From JANLVI01 sp031363915 (lineage in GTDB: Bacteria; Vulcanimicrobiota; Vulcanimicrobiia; Vulcanimicrobiales; Vulcanimicrobiaceae): DNA of 64,000 bases. The stretch lies in the NCBI GenBank assembly GCA_031363915.1, contig JANLVI010000013.1, positions 124,001 to 188,000 of the forward strand. The letters are read 5' to 3'. Positions 41,436 through 49,616 of this stretch are shown here, piece by piece (position 1 is the first letter of the stretch; every line of letters starts with the position of its first letter). Under the pieces are notes generated by a model. The model was not told the DNA's origin. It did not search any database and saw only the letters and a list, made by a program, of their open reading frames with translations. The position numbers and the translations under genes are program-made.

Positions 41436-43315
41436 AGCGACTGCTCATCGCCAATCGCGGCGAGATCGCGGTGCGCATCGCGCGCGCCGCGCGCGAACTC
41501 GGCATCTCGCCCGTCGGCGTGTATAGCGACGCCGATGTCCACGCGTTGCACCGCGAGGTGATGGACGCGAGCATCAACATCGGCCCCGCACCGGCGACGG
41601 AATCGTATCTGCAAGGCGAACGCATCATTGCCGCGGCCGTGACGCTCGGTGCTGATGCCATCCATCCGGGCTACGGGTTTCTTTCCGAACGCGCGCCATT
41701 CGCGCAAGCCGTTGCCGATGCCGGGTTGATTTTCGTCGGACCGCCGCCCTCGGCGATCGCGCAGATGGGCAGCAAAATCGATGCCAAGCAGCGCGTTCGC
41801 GAACGCGGCGTCGCGGTCGTCCCCGGTTACGACGGCGAGGATCGTTCGCTCGAACGACTGCGTACGGAAGCCGGACGCATCGACTTGCCGCTGCTCATCA
41901 AAGCCAGCGCAGGCGGCGGCGGGCGCGGCATGCGCGTCGTCGACGACCTCGCACAATTCGACGATGCGCTCGCCTCGGCGATGCGCGAAGCCAAAGCGTC
42001 CTTCGGCGATGATGCCGTGTTGCTCGAACGCTACCTACGCCGCCCGCGTCACATCGAAGTACAGATCCTTGCCGACCAGCACGGAACGACTCTAGCGCTC
42101 GGCGAGCGCGAGTGCTCGATCCAGCGACGTCACCAAAAAGTGCTCGAGGAAGCGCCGTCGGTCGCTCTCGATGCGCGCTTGCGCGAGCAGATGTTCGCGG
42201 CGGCGATCGCAGCGGCAGAATCGGTGGGCTACACGAACGCGGGTACCGTCGAATTCATGCTCGATGAAGACGGCAGCTTCTACTTCCTCGAAGTCAACGC
42301 GCGCTTGCAAGTCGAACACCCCGTCACCGAACTTGTCTACGGGGTCGATCTCGTGCACTGGCAACTGCGCATCGCGCAGGGCGAGCGCTTGACGATCGGG
42401 AGCGTCGAACCGCGTGGCTGGTCGATCGAAGCGCGTCTCAACGCCGAAGACCCCGCGCACGACTTTCTGCCTTCGATCGGCACCCTCACCGCGTTCTCGG
42501 TTCCGAATGCTCCGGGAGTGCGTGTCGATACCGGTTTTCGCTCGGGCAGCGAGGTGAGCGTGTACTACGATTCGCTGCTTGCAAAAATCATCGTCTGGGG
42601 TGCAGATCGGAATGCCGCGATCGCGCGCATGCAGGCAACGCTCGCGAGCACCGAAGTGGGCGGCGTCACGACGAACCTTGGCATGCTGCGTGCGATCGTT
42701 GCCGATCCTGCGTACATTGCAGGCGATACGACGACACGCTTTCTTGAGGAGCGTCCGATCCTCGCCGAATTGCTTGCCGCGCGGCCCGCAGCCGTCCTCG
42801 ATGCGGCGCGCCTTGCTGCAGCGACGCTTGTCGCGAGCGGACGCGCATGGCGCATGGGCAGCGTCGATATGCCGGTACGGTTTACCATCGGCGGGAAAAC
42901 CGTCGCGACCGAGATCACGCTCGTCGGCGATGAATTCGTTCTGACCGGCGACCTTACCGGAACGATTGCGCGCCGCGATCTGCCCGCGAATGCGCGCATC
43001 GACCCGACCGGCATCGACGTCGACCTGGGTGGATGCGCCTATCGTTTCGCGTTCGCTGCGGTCCCCAGCGCCGACGCAGAACACGCCGCTGCGACCGGCT
43101 CCGGCACCGTAACCGCGCCGATGCCGGGCAAGATTACCAGCGTCTCCGTCCGCAAAGGCGATCGCGTCGAAGCGCGCGCGCTGCTCGTCGTGCTCGAAGC
43201 AATGAAAATGGAACACCGCATCGAGGCGCCGCTCGCCGGCAACGTCGGCGAGGTGTTCGTCGAACCGGGCCAACTAGTCGCCGCGGGCGCGACGCTTGTG
43301 AAGCTGCACGAATGA
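41432..43315 (+). CDS. mccA: 3-Methylcrotonyl-CoA carboxylase, biotin-carrying alpha subunit
   Basis: 627 residues. Biotin carboxylase domain (residues 1-~445): 'MKRLLIANRGEIAVRI', 'HPGYGFLSERAPFA', the ATP-grasp loop 'IKASAGGGGRGMRVV', 'EVNARLQVEHPVTE'. C-terminal biotinyl domain with the lysine in 'LEAMKMEHR'. It carboxylates biotin and hands it to MccB. ATG overlaps the liuC stop (ATGA). Confidence 0.93.
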   Translation: MKRLLIANRGEIAVRIARAARELGISPVGVYSDADVHALHREVMDASINIGPAPATESYLQGERIIAAAVTLGADAIHPGYGFLSERAPFAQAVADAGLIFVGPPPSAIAQMGSKIDAKQRVRERGVAVVPGYDGEDRSLERLRTEAGRIDLPLLIKASAGGGGRGMRVVDDLAQFDDALASAMREAKASFGDDAVLLERYLRRPRHIEVQILADQHGTTLALGERECSIQRRHQKVLEEAPSVALDARLREQMFAAAIAAAESVGYTNAGTVEFMLDEDGSFYFLEVNARLQVEHPVTELVYGVDLVHWQLRIAQGERLTIGSVEPRGWSIEARLNAEDPAHDFLPSIGTLTAFSVPNAPGVRVDTGFRSGSEVSVYYDSLLAKIIVWGADRNAAIARMQATLASTEVGGVTTNLGMLRAIVADPAYIAGDTTTRFLEERPILAELLAARPAAVLDAARLAAATLVASGRAWRMGSVDMPVRFTIGGKTVATEITLVGDEFVLTGDLTGTIARRDLPANARIDPTGIDVDLGGCAYRFAFAAVPSADAEHAAATGSGTVTAPMPGKITSVSVRKGDRVEARALLVVLEAMKMEHRIEAPLAGNVGEVFVEPGQLVAAGATLVKLHE

Positions 43316-44088
43316 AGATCGTCTTACTTCCCGGCTGGCACGAAGTCGCCGACTTAATGGATACCTTCGACCAGGGGCGCAACGGCCGCTACGGATTCTC
43401 AGCGTACGGATTCGACTCGATCGTCTTTCCGCAAGGGAAATTCGGTCTGCGGCAGCGCGTCGACGAGCTGGCGCAGTTTCTGGATCGCCTCAAGAGCCGC
43501 GAACCGCAGGCGTTTCCGGTTGCAATCTTCGGCTTTAGTGCCGGCGGTTTGATCGCGCGCGGATTTTTGCGCGCGTATCCCGAGCGTGCGCGCGAAATCG
43601 CCGGGATCGTGCAACTGGCCTCACCCAATGGCGGCCTCATCACGAATTATGCCGCGCAACTCATACAGCGCTTTCGCATCCGTGCCGAAGAACTCTCCGA
43701 TCTCGACGTCGCATCGCCGTTCATGACCTGGCTCAACGGAACGAGCGGTCACTGGGTGCCCACGGCCGATCCCAAACACAAACTCTGGATGCTCGACCGC
43801 AAACCGTTCGTCGTTCCGGAGGGCACACGCATCCTCGCCATCGTCGGCCGGGTCGCCCGGTTTGCCGGGCCAACCGCAAGCGACGGAGTGGTGCGAAGCG
43901 AATCGGCACACCTCGAAGAACACATTCCCACCGTTTACATTGACGACGATCGCGCTAACCACCTCAATCTCGGCGCCGTGTCGAATCCCTTTACCTCGCT
44001 CTTCCGCGGGTTCGTGCACGATGACTCGATGTGGCCGCGCGTCGTCGAACACACGGTAAACTTTCTCAAATCGGAGCAGGCCCCATGA
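43312..44088 (+). CDS. Alpha/beta-hydrolase (esterase/lipase-like)
   Basis: 258 residues with nucleophile elbow 'IFGFSAGGLIARG' near residue 80 and catalytic His probable in 'NHLNLGAVSNPF'. It looks like a PGAP1/lipase-class or acyl hydrolase; in this cluster it could be an acyl-CoA thioesterase or act on lipids. ATG 43312 overlaps the mccA stop (ATGA); a longer frame from 43033 lies within mccA. Confidence 0.78.
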   Translation: MKIVLLPGWHEVADLMDTFDQGRNGRYGFSAYGFDSIVFPQGKFGLRQRVDELAQFLDRLKSREPQAFPVAIFGFSAGGLIARGFLRAYPERAREIAGIVQLASPNGGLITNYAAQLIQRFRIRAEELSDLDVASPFMTWLNGTSGHWVPTADPKHKLWMLDRKPFVVPEGTRILAIVGRVARFAGPTASDGVVRSESAHLEEHIPTVYIDDDRANHLNLGAVSNPFTSLFRGFVHDDSMWPRVVEHTVNFLKSEQAP

Positions 44089-45014
44089 GCGCAACCAGTT
44101 TGACGACGCTGCCGCAGCGGATCAAGATTTGTGAAGTCGGACCGCGCGACGGTCTGCAGAACGAATCCAGCATCGTCTCCATCGATGATAAAGTGCGCTA
44201 CATCGACTTGCTCTCGGCCGCGGGCGCGCCGATCGTCGAGGCGACGTCCTTCGTGAGTCCCAAAGCCATCCCACAGCTTGCCGATGCAGACGACGTCTTC
44301 GCACGCATCGAGAAGCGACCCGGCGTCACGTACCTCGTGCTCGTGCCGAACGACCGCGGACTCGATCGCGCGATCGCTGCCGGCGCGCGGGCGATCGCCG
44401 TCTTCACCGCGGCCTCGGAGAGTTTCACGAAAGCCAATATCGGCATGACGATCGACGAGTCGATCTCCACGTTCGCCGCCGTCGTGCGCCGCGCGCGCAC
44501 CGAAAATATGTGGGTGCGCGGCTATATTTCAACCGCCTTCGGCTGTCCGTACGAAGGCGCGGTCCCGGTCGAGCAGGTCGTGCGCGTCGCCGAGCGGCTC
44601 GCCGACATGGGCATAGACGAGCTCTCGATCGGCGATACGATCGGCGTCGGAACGCCCAATCAAGTGGTCGACGTGGCGGGGGCACTACAAGAGAAAATGC
44701 CGGTCGAGCGCCTCGCGATGCACTTCCACGATACACGCGGTACAGCGCTCGCCAACGTAATGGCGGCGCTCCAAATGGGGATCGCAACGTTCGATTCCTC
44801 CGCCGGAGGCCTTGGCGGTTGCCCGTACGCGCCCGGCGCGAGCGGAAATCTCTCGACGGAAGATCTGCTGTATATGCTGCATGGCATGGGCATCGAGACG
44901 GGGATCGACCTGACGAAGATCCGCGAAGCGTCGCGCTTTATCGCAAGCAAACTCGACCATCCGCTCACCTCGCGTGCGTATGCGGCGCTGGAAGCCGCGG
45001 CGGGACGCGCGTGA
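44085..45014 (+). CDS. mvaB: Hydroxymethylglutaryl-CoA lyase
   Basis: 309 residues, TIM barrel. It splits HMG-CoA into acetyl-CoA and acetoacetate, the last leucine-breakdown step. Motifs 'ICEVGPRDGLQNE', 'ATSFVSPKAIPQLADADDV', 'STAFGCPYEG', 'GDTIGVGTPNQV', 'HFHDTRGTALAN' and the signature loop 'GGLGGCPYAPGASGN' with its catalytic Cys. ATG overlaps the hydrolase stop. Confidence 0.94.
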   Translation: MSATSLTTLPQRIKICEVGPRDGLQNESSIVSIDDKVRYIDLLSAAGAPIVEATSFVSPKAIPQLADADDVFARIEKRPGVTYLVLVPNDRGLDRAIAAGARAIAVFTAASESFTKANIGMTIDESISTFAAVVRRARTENMWVRGYISTAFGCPYEGAVPVEQVVRVAERLADMGIDELSIGDTIGVGTPNQVVDVAGALQEKMPVERLAMHFHDTRGTALANVMAALQMGIATFDSSAGGLGGCPYAPGASGNLSTEDLLYMLHGMGIETGIDLTKIREASRFIASKLDHPLTSRAYAALEAAAGRA

Positions 45015-46204
45015 ACGGCAGCCGCTTCCCCGGTGTCGTCGCGGCGCGGGCCGACGATCGCGTCCTTGCCGATAACGCGGCATCAACACAGTTGCCACTC
45101 GATACGATCGAGCGGATGCAAGCGTACATGGTCGTCGAGAACGCGCAAAAAGGCTCGCTCTTCGCACGCTCGATTCGCACGAGTGCGCTCGTCGCCGAAG
45201 GCAAGTCCGCGTTTGCCGAGTTGATCGGCGTGCCCAGCGCGACGGTCGGCATCGGCTTGAATGCGACCTCGATTGCGATGCATCTCTCGCGCGCCATCGC
45301 GCCGTCGATCCGGCCGGGCGACCGCATCGTGCTCACGGCCGCCGATCACTCCGCCAACGTAACGCCCTGGATGTGGCTCGCGCACTTCGGCGCCGAGATC
45401 GACATCGTTCCCGTCGATGAAAATGGCGACATCAACGAAGCCGCCTACCACGAAGCACTCGCGCGCGGTCCTGCCCTCGTCGCGCTCCCGTGGGCATCGA
45501 ACTGCACGGGCACGGTGTTCGACGTTGCGACATACGCGCGTCAAGCCAAAGCTGTCGGCGCCATCGTTATCGTCGATGGCGTGCAGATGTTGCCGCACCG
45601 CCGAGTCGACATCGATCCTGCGTTCGATGCCGTGATGTTCTCCGCATACAAGATATTCGCACCGCACATGGGATTCTGGTACGCACACCCGGATTTTGCC
45701 GAGCGATTCTTTCGCAGCGACGACCCGCTCATCCCAACGGGCGCGGCGTTCTGGTCGATCGAACCGGGGACGCAAAGCCACGAAGCAGTTGCCGGCTGGC
45801 TCGGCACCGTGAACTATCTGCGCGAAGTTGGGGGCGGAAAACTGCGCGCGGCGATGGATTCGATCGCAACCTACGAGCGTGATCTGAGCAAATATGCGCT
45901 CAAGAAATTCGAACGTCGCGCAGAAGTCATCAAGCTGTACGGTCGTCCGGCGGGTTTCTACCGGCTGCCCCTCTTCGCGTTCAATGTCGAGCGCGAAGAG
46001 GGCGAGAGCGTCGCGCGCGGGCTCGATAGCGCGGGCATCGAAGCGCGCTTCGGCGACTATTATAGCCCCCGTCTGATGCAGTCGATCGCCTCGGATCGCA
46101 GCGGAACGGCCGTGCGTCTCTCGTTTGCCCACTACAATACGACGGCGGATATTGACCGTTGCTTCACCGCGATCGACGACCTGATTTCGGTCGTGGTCCA
46201 TTGA
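45011..46204 (+). CDS. Class V PLP-dependent aminotransferase/desulfurase-like protein
   Basis: 397 residues, fold-type I. Starts 'LADNAAST', then 'AADHSANVTPWMW', 'PWASNCTGTVFD', 'VIVDGVQMLPHRRVDI' and the Schiff-base Lys in 'MFSAYKIFAPHMGFWY'. It resembles the SufS/NifS cysteine-desulfurase group, but the desulfurase Cys loop was not found, so it may act on another amino acid. GTG 45011 overlaps the HMG-CoA lyase stop (GTGA). Unusual member of a liu operon. Confidence 0.82.
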   Translation: MNGSRFPGVVAARADDRVLADNAASTQLPLDTIERMQAYMVVENAQKGSLFARSIRTSALVAEGKSAFAELIGVPSATVGIGLNATSIAMHLSRAIAPSIRPGDRIVLTAADHSANVTPWMWLAHFGAEIDIVPVDENGDINEAAYHEALARGPALVALPWASNCTGTVFDVATYARQAKAVGAIVIVDGVQMLPHRRVDIDPAFDAVMFSAYKIFAPHMGFWYAHPDFAERFFRSDDPLIPTGAAFWSIEPGTQSHEAVAGWLGTVNYLREVGGGKLRAAMDSIATYERDLSKYALKKFERRAEVIKLYGRPAGFYRLPLFAFNVEREEGESVARGLDSAGIEARFGDYYSPRLMQSIASDRSGTAVRLSFAHYNTTADIDRCFTAIDDLISVVVH

Positions 46205-46887
46205 CCGGCGCACAGATCGACCGCCTCGGCGCGCGGCTACGAACGGCGCCCGAGGCCGATGACTTACGCGAACTCGACGCGTACCGCGCGACCTTCGAAC
46301 CGATCTTTGCAACGACGCTCCCCAAACTCGCAGCCGAACTCGACACCGCAATCGTCGCTCGTCACAAATCCGCTCGTTCGATTCTCGATAAGCTCGTTCG
46401 TAACGCGCCGACGCGACTCTCTTCGGTGCAAGACATCGCAGGCGCGCGAATTATCGTGTCGACGATCGCCGAACAAGATCGCATCACCGCCGAACTCTGC
46501 GCGCGGATCGAGAAGACACAGATCGTCGATCGCCGTTCGTTTCCCACCTATGGCTATCGCGCGGTACACGTGCTCGCGCGCTTTCCGCTACCGTTCGAAT
46601 TCCAAGTGCGCACGCTCGCCCAGCATCGCTGGGCACAACTCTCCGAACGCCTCGCCGACAAGCACGGTTTCGACCTCAAATACGGCGGCGGTCCCTCGCA
46701 CGTCGTTGCGGCGCTCATGACCATGAGCCGGTTCGTCGCCGACACCGAGTATCTGCAGACGGCCGGACGCGCGCGCGCCGACGGCGCGACGATCGATACC
46801 GACGAAGCGATGGAAGCCCTCGAACGCGTGACGACGGTCGTGAGTCGGCGAACGCGAATCCTCGAAGCGCTGCGTTTCGATGATTAG
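46201..46887 (+). CDS. RelA/SpoT-domain protein (small alarmone synthetase-like)
   Basis: 228 residues with the synthetase core and no HD hydrolase, TGS or ACT domain. Motifs: 'RHKSARSILDKL', 'QDIAGARIIVST', 'FPTYGYRAVHVLAR', 'FEFQVRTLAQHRWAQLSERL'. These include the usual Asp/Arg, the Tyr-x-x-His G-loop and the Glu of E-x-Q-x-R-T, so (p)ppGpp-type synthesis is plausible. TTG 46201 overlaps the PLP gene stop (TTGA), putting an alarmone gene in the liu transcript. Confidence 0.8.
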   Translation: MTGAQIDRLGARLRTAPEADDLRELDAYRATFEPIFATTLPKLAAELDTAIVARHKSARSILDKLVRNAPTRLSSVQDIAGARIIVSTIAEQDRITAELCARIEKTQIVDRRSFPTYGYRAVHVLARFPLPFEFQVRTLAQHRWAQLSERLADKHGFDLKYGGGPSHVVAALMTMSRFVADTEYLQTAGRARADGATIDTDEAMEALERVTTVVSRRTRILEALRFDD

Positions 46888-47134
46888 CGTCCTGATCGCA
46901 TACGACCGGGAAACCGCGACGACGACTCTCGAGCGCTGGTTTGAGGATCCCCTCGAAGCGCGACGCGAGCGGCTCCTGCTCGAACTTGAATCGATCGCGC
47001 AGCCCGATGTGGAAGTCGTGCTCCTCGAGGCGACCTCGCGTGCCGACGTGCTCGTGACGCACGCGCGCTACTTCGATCGCGCCGCGCTCGGCGCGGATCG
47101 CCTCTTTCCACCCTCCGCGAAAGGCCCCGCGTGA
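46880..47134 (+). CDS. Hypothetical protein, 84 residues
   Basis: Begins inside the RelA-like gene (ATG ATT AGC). 'MISVLIAYDRETATTTLERWF' then 'LLLELESIAQPDVEVVLLEATSRADVLVTHARYF': alternating strand/helix, no known domain. Tight overlaps on both sides suggest it is translated. Confidence 0.6.
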   Translation: MISVLIAYDRETATTTLERWFEDPLEARRERLLLELESIAQPDVEVVLLEATSRADVLVTHARYFDRAALGADRLFPPSAKGPA

Positions 47135-48312
47135 AGTCTCTTGCTCTGCGCTGCGGCGCGCTCTACGACGGCACGGGCGCGGCGCCGCGCCGCAACGTCA
47201 CGATCCTCGTCGAGGGATCGACGATCCATTCGATCGTCGACGGCACGACGGCGATCGATGCCGAGCGCACGGTCGAGACGCGCGCCGTCAGCCCGGGATT
47301 GATCAATTCGCACGTGCATTTGGAAGTCAACGGCGAGCCCGACGTGATGGGCGTCTACATCATCAAAACACCTGCGGAAAAAACGCTCGGCGCAGTTGCA
47401 AATGCGCGCAAGGCCCTTGAAGCCGGCGTAACGACCTGTCGGGATCTCGGCGCGACCGATGGAAATGCGATCGCGATCCGTGATGCCGTTGCGCGCGGCG
47501 AACACGTCGGACCGACGATCATCCCCGCAGGCCGCGCGATCTGCATGACGGGCGGTCACGGATTCTTCATCGGCCGCGAAACCGACGGTCCGTGGGATGC
47601 GCGCAAGGCCGTTCGCGAGCAGCTCAAAGCCGGAGCCGGCTGCATCAAACTCATCGCGACGGGCGGCGTGCTCACCAAGGGTGCGGTCCCGGGCCGCGAT
47701 CAGCTCAGCGAGGAAGAAATGCGCGCGGCGATCGTCGAGGCCCGAACGCACGGCATGCGCGTCGCGGCGCACGCGATCGGCACGAGCGGCATCAAGAACG
47801 CCTTGCGGGCAGGCGTGACCTCAATCGAACACGGTCATTTGCTTGACGACGAGGCAATCGCGCTCTTCAAGGAACGCGGCACCTATCTCGTGCCGACGAT
47901 CGCCGCCATCACGTGCATCTTCGAGAACATCGACAACGGCAAGCAGCCCGATTACGTCGTACGTAAAGCGACGGAGATCTACGATAAGATGCGCGTCAAT
48001 TTGCGGCACGCGTTTGAGGCGGGAGTGATGTTCGCCGGTGGCAGCGATGCGGGCACGCCATACAATTTTCACGAGAACTACTGGTACGAAGTCGAACTCA
48101 TGCAGACCATTCTGGGCATGACTGCATCGCAAGCGCTGAGTGCTGCAACGAAATCCGCGGGCGAATTGCTCGGCGTCGAGGCAGGCGTGATCGAACCGGG
48201 ACGCCCGGCCGACCTGCTCGCACTCGACGCCGAACTCGATGTGGATACGCGAGCTCTACGCGACCCCGCGCTGGTGATCAAAGGCGGCACGATCGCATTC
48301 GACCGCGGTTAA
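47131..48312 (+). CDS. Amidohydrolase family protein
   Basis: 393 residues, metal-dependent TIM barrel. Ligands visible: 'INSHVHLEVNG' (HxH), the bridging Lys in 'GCIKLIATGG', His in 'VAAHAIGTSG' and 'SIEHGHLL', Asp in 'GGSDAGTP'. This is the imidazolonepropionase/Xaa-Pro-dipeptidase-like branch; the substrate is unknown. GTG 47131 overlaps the previous stop. Its 3' end overlaps the convergent EamA gene by 57 bases. Confidence 0.85.
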   Translation: MKSLALRCGALYDGTGAAPRRNVTILVEGSTIHSIVDGTTAIDAERTVETRAVSPGLINSHVHLEVNGEPDVMGVYIIKTPAEKTLGAVANARKALEAGVTTCRDLGATDGNAIAIRDAVARGEHVGPTIIPAGRAICMTGGHGFFIGRETDGPWDARKAVREQLKAGAGCIKLIATGGVLTKGAVPGRDQLSEEEMRAAIVEARTHGMRVAAHAIGTSGIKNALRAGVTSIEHGHLLDDEAIALFKERGTYLVPTIAAITCIFENIDNGKQPDYVVRKATEIYDKMRVNLRHAFEAGVMFAGGSDAGTPYNFHENYWYEVELMQTILGMTASQALSAATKSAGELLGVEAGVIEPGRPADLLALDAELDVDTRALRDPALVIKGGTIAFDRG

Positions 48313-49230
48313 GGCCGGACGCAAGCGCGGTCGCGCGACGACGTTGTTAAGCACGAGTGCAAGAATCGTGATCGCAGCCCCGAGGTATTCGATCGCCGGA
48401 TAGCGGGCGCCGAAGCCTATTGCAATTGCGAACGCCGTGATCGGAACGACGTTCATGAAGAGCACCGCCGTCGACGCACCGAGTTTGGCGATCCCGATGT
48501 TCCATGCAACGAGCGAAATCACCGCACCCGCGATCGCAAGAAACGCCATACCGGGCAGCGCGTGCACGAAGCCGCCAGCCGTCGGGATATGTGAAAATCC
48601 AAGAGCCGTTGCAACGAGCGCGATGACGGCCGTCGAGAGCGTTCCAAAAAACACGCCGAGCATCGTATAGCGTAGCGGCGACCACGACGAGAACGCCGGA
48701 ATCCAGGACGTGTAGGTGGCCCAGCAGAGTGCGCCGCCAAGCATCAAAAGATCGCCGATCCAATCGCCCGCCGCGAGCACGCTTGCGGGATTGCCTTTCG
48801 TGACGACGAGAGCGACGCCGAAGAACGCAAGCGCGATGAATCCGAATGTCCGCAGCGTCGGCTTCGCACCACCGCGCAGCCATCCAACGAGCACGGCGAG
48901 CAGTGGCGTCGTCGCCATGATCAGCGCGCCGTGTTGCGGTCCGCTGATGCCGATGCCGAGCAGCAACGCGACGTTGAACACCGAGAATCCGAGAATGCCC
49001 AAACTCGCGATAGCCCGGCCCCGGCCCTCGAACGAAAACGCGCCCCGCCCTTCGCGCAACCGCACGACGGCGGCCAGAATCAACGTCGCTGTCAGATAGC
49101 GCACGAAGGTTAGCCAGAACGGATCGAGATCGTGCAGCACGGCGCCGAGCACAGGAAACTGCATCCCCCAGAGGATGGTCGCCGTGAGGGCTGCGCTAAT
49201 TCCGAGGGTCCGACTGCTCATCGAACCCAT
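48256..49230 (-). CDS. EamA/DMT family transporter
   Basis: 324 residues, ten helices: 'AALTATILWGMQFPVLGAVL', 'ALCWATYTSWIPAF', 'WNIGIAKLGASTAVLFMNVVPITAF'. Exporter of unknown substrate. It is divergent from an ArsR-type regulator with a 15+15 bp inverted repeat between them, so its expression is probably controlled by that regulator. ATG 49230; ATG 49221 is an alternative. The C-terminal ~20 residues lie over the amidohydrolase 3' end. Confidence 0.85.
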   Translation of the reverse strand: MGSMSSRTLGISAALTATILWGMQFPVLGAVLHDLDPFWLTFVRYLTATLILAAVVRLREGRGAFSFEGRGRAIASLGILGFSVFNVALLLGIGISGPQHGALIMATTPLLAVLVGWLRGGAKPTLRTFGFIALAFFGVALVVTKGNPASVLAAGDWIGDLLMLGGALCWATYTSWIPAFSSWSPLRYTMLGVFFGTLSTAVIALVATALGFSHIPTAGGFVHALPGMAFLAIAGAVISLVAWNIGIAKLGASTAVLFMNVVPITAFAIAIGFGARYPAIEYLGAAITILALVLNNVVARPRLRPALTAVECDRAAFDHQRGVA

Positions 49231-49235
49231 CTTAC

Positions 49236-49293
49236 CGTTCGATCGGCATCTAACTATACGCCAAAAGTCGCATTGTTCGATGCCGATCGAACG
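49236..49293. promoter_or_regulatory. 15+15 bp inverted repeat, probable ArsR operator
   Basis: CGTTCGATCGGCATC (49236-49250) and GATGCCGATCGAACG (49279-49293) are perfect inverted copies with 28 bases between. The right arm sits between -35 and -10 of the arsR promoter; the left arm sits just before the EamA start codon. The spacer has TATAGT on the minus strand (49258-49253), a possible EamA -10. Confidence 0.82.
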
Positions 49294-49300
49294 CTATACT
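49273..49300 (+). promoter_or_regulatory. arsR promoter, possibly leaderless
   Basis: TTGTTC (49273-49278), 16-base spacer, TATACT (49295-49300). The ATG of the regulator gene begins at 49308, so transcription would start at or within a base of the ATG. The spacer is filled by the right operator arm. Confidence 0.65.
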
Positions 49301-49307
49301 GAGGTCA

Positions 49308-49616
49308 ATGACTGAGCTTGCCCAACCCGATACCAAGGAGATCGTGCTCGCGGACGTGCTGGCCGCGCTGAGCGACCCGGTGCGCCTGGCGATCGTGGCC
49401 GAACTCCACGAGCGTCGCGAAGTCTCGTGCGGTTCCATCCATCTCGATATCGTAAAATCCACCCGCTCGCACCACTTCAAAGTGCTGCGCGAGGCTGGGG
49501 TCACGTGGACGCGCATCGATGGGGTAGAACGCTATGTGAAGCTCCGCTATGACTGTCTGGAACAGCGCTTCCCCGGCCTGTTAACCTCGGTACTCGTCGG
49601 CGCGGCGAGCGCGTGA
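49308..49616 (+). CDS. ArsR-family transcriptional regulator
   Basis: 102 residues. Winged helix: 'ALSDPVRLAIVAELHERREVSCGSIHLDIVKSTRSHHFKVLREAGV' region (residues 20-65) with the recognition helix 'KSTRSHHFKVLREAG', then 'GVERYVKLRYDCLEQRFPGL'. The metal-site Cys pair of ArsR/SmtB (ELCVCDL) is absent, so the inducer is probably not a metal. It likely represses itself and the divergent EamA exporter through the inverted repeat. The next gene overlaps its stop. Confidence 0.88.
   Translation: MTELAQPDTKEIVLADVLAALSDPVRLAIVAELHERREVSCGSIHLDIVKSTRSHHFKVLREAGVTWTRIDGVERYVKLRYDCLEQRFPGLLTSVLVGAASA

Noticed and set aside
44510..45010. Long frame in front of the PLP enzyme
   Set aside because: Arg-rich shadow of HMG-CoA lyase; the GTGA overlap at 45011 marks the start.
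45011..46204. Assigning the PLP gene as cysteine desulfurase (sufS/nifS)
   Set aside because: The catalytic Cys loop of desulfurases was not found, so only the superfamily is stated.
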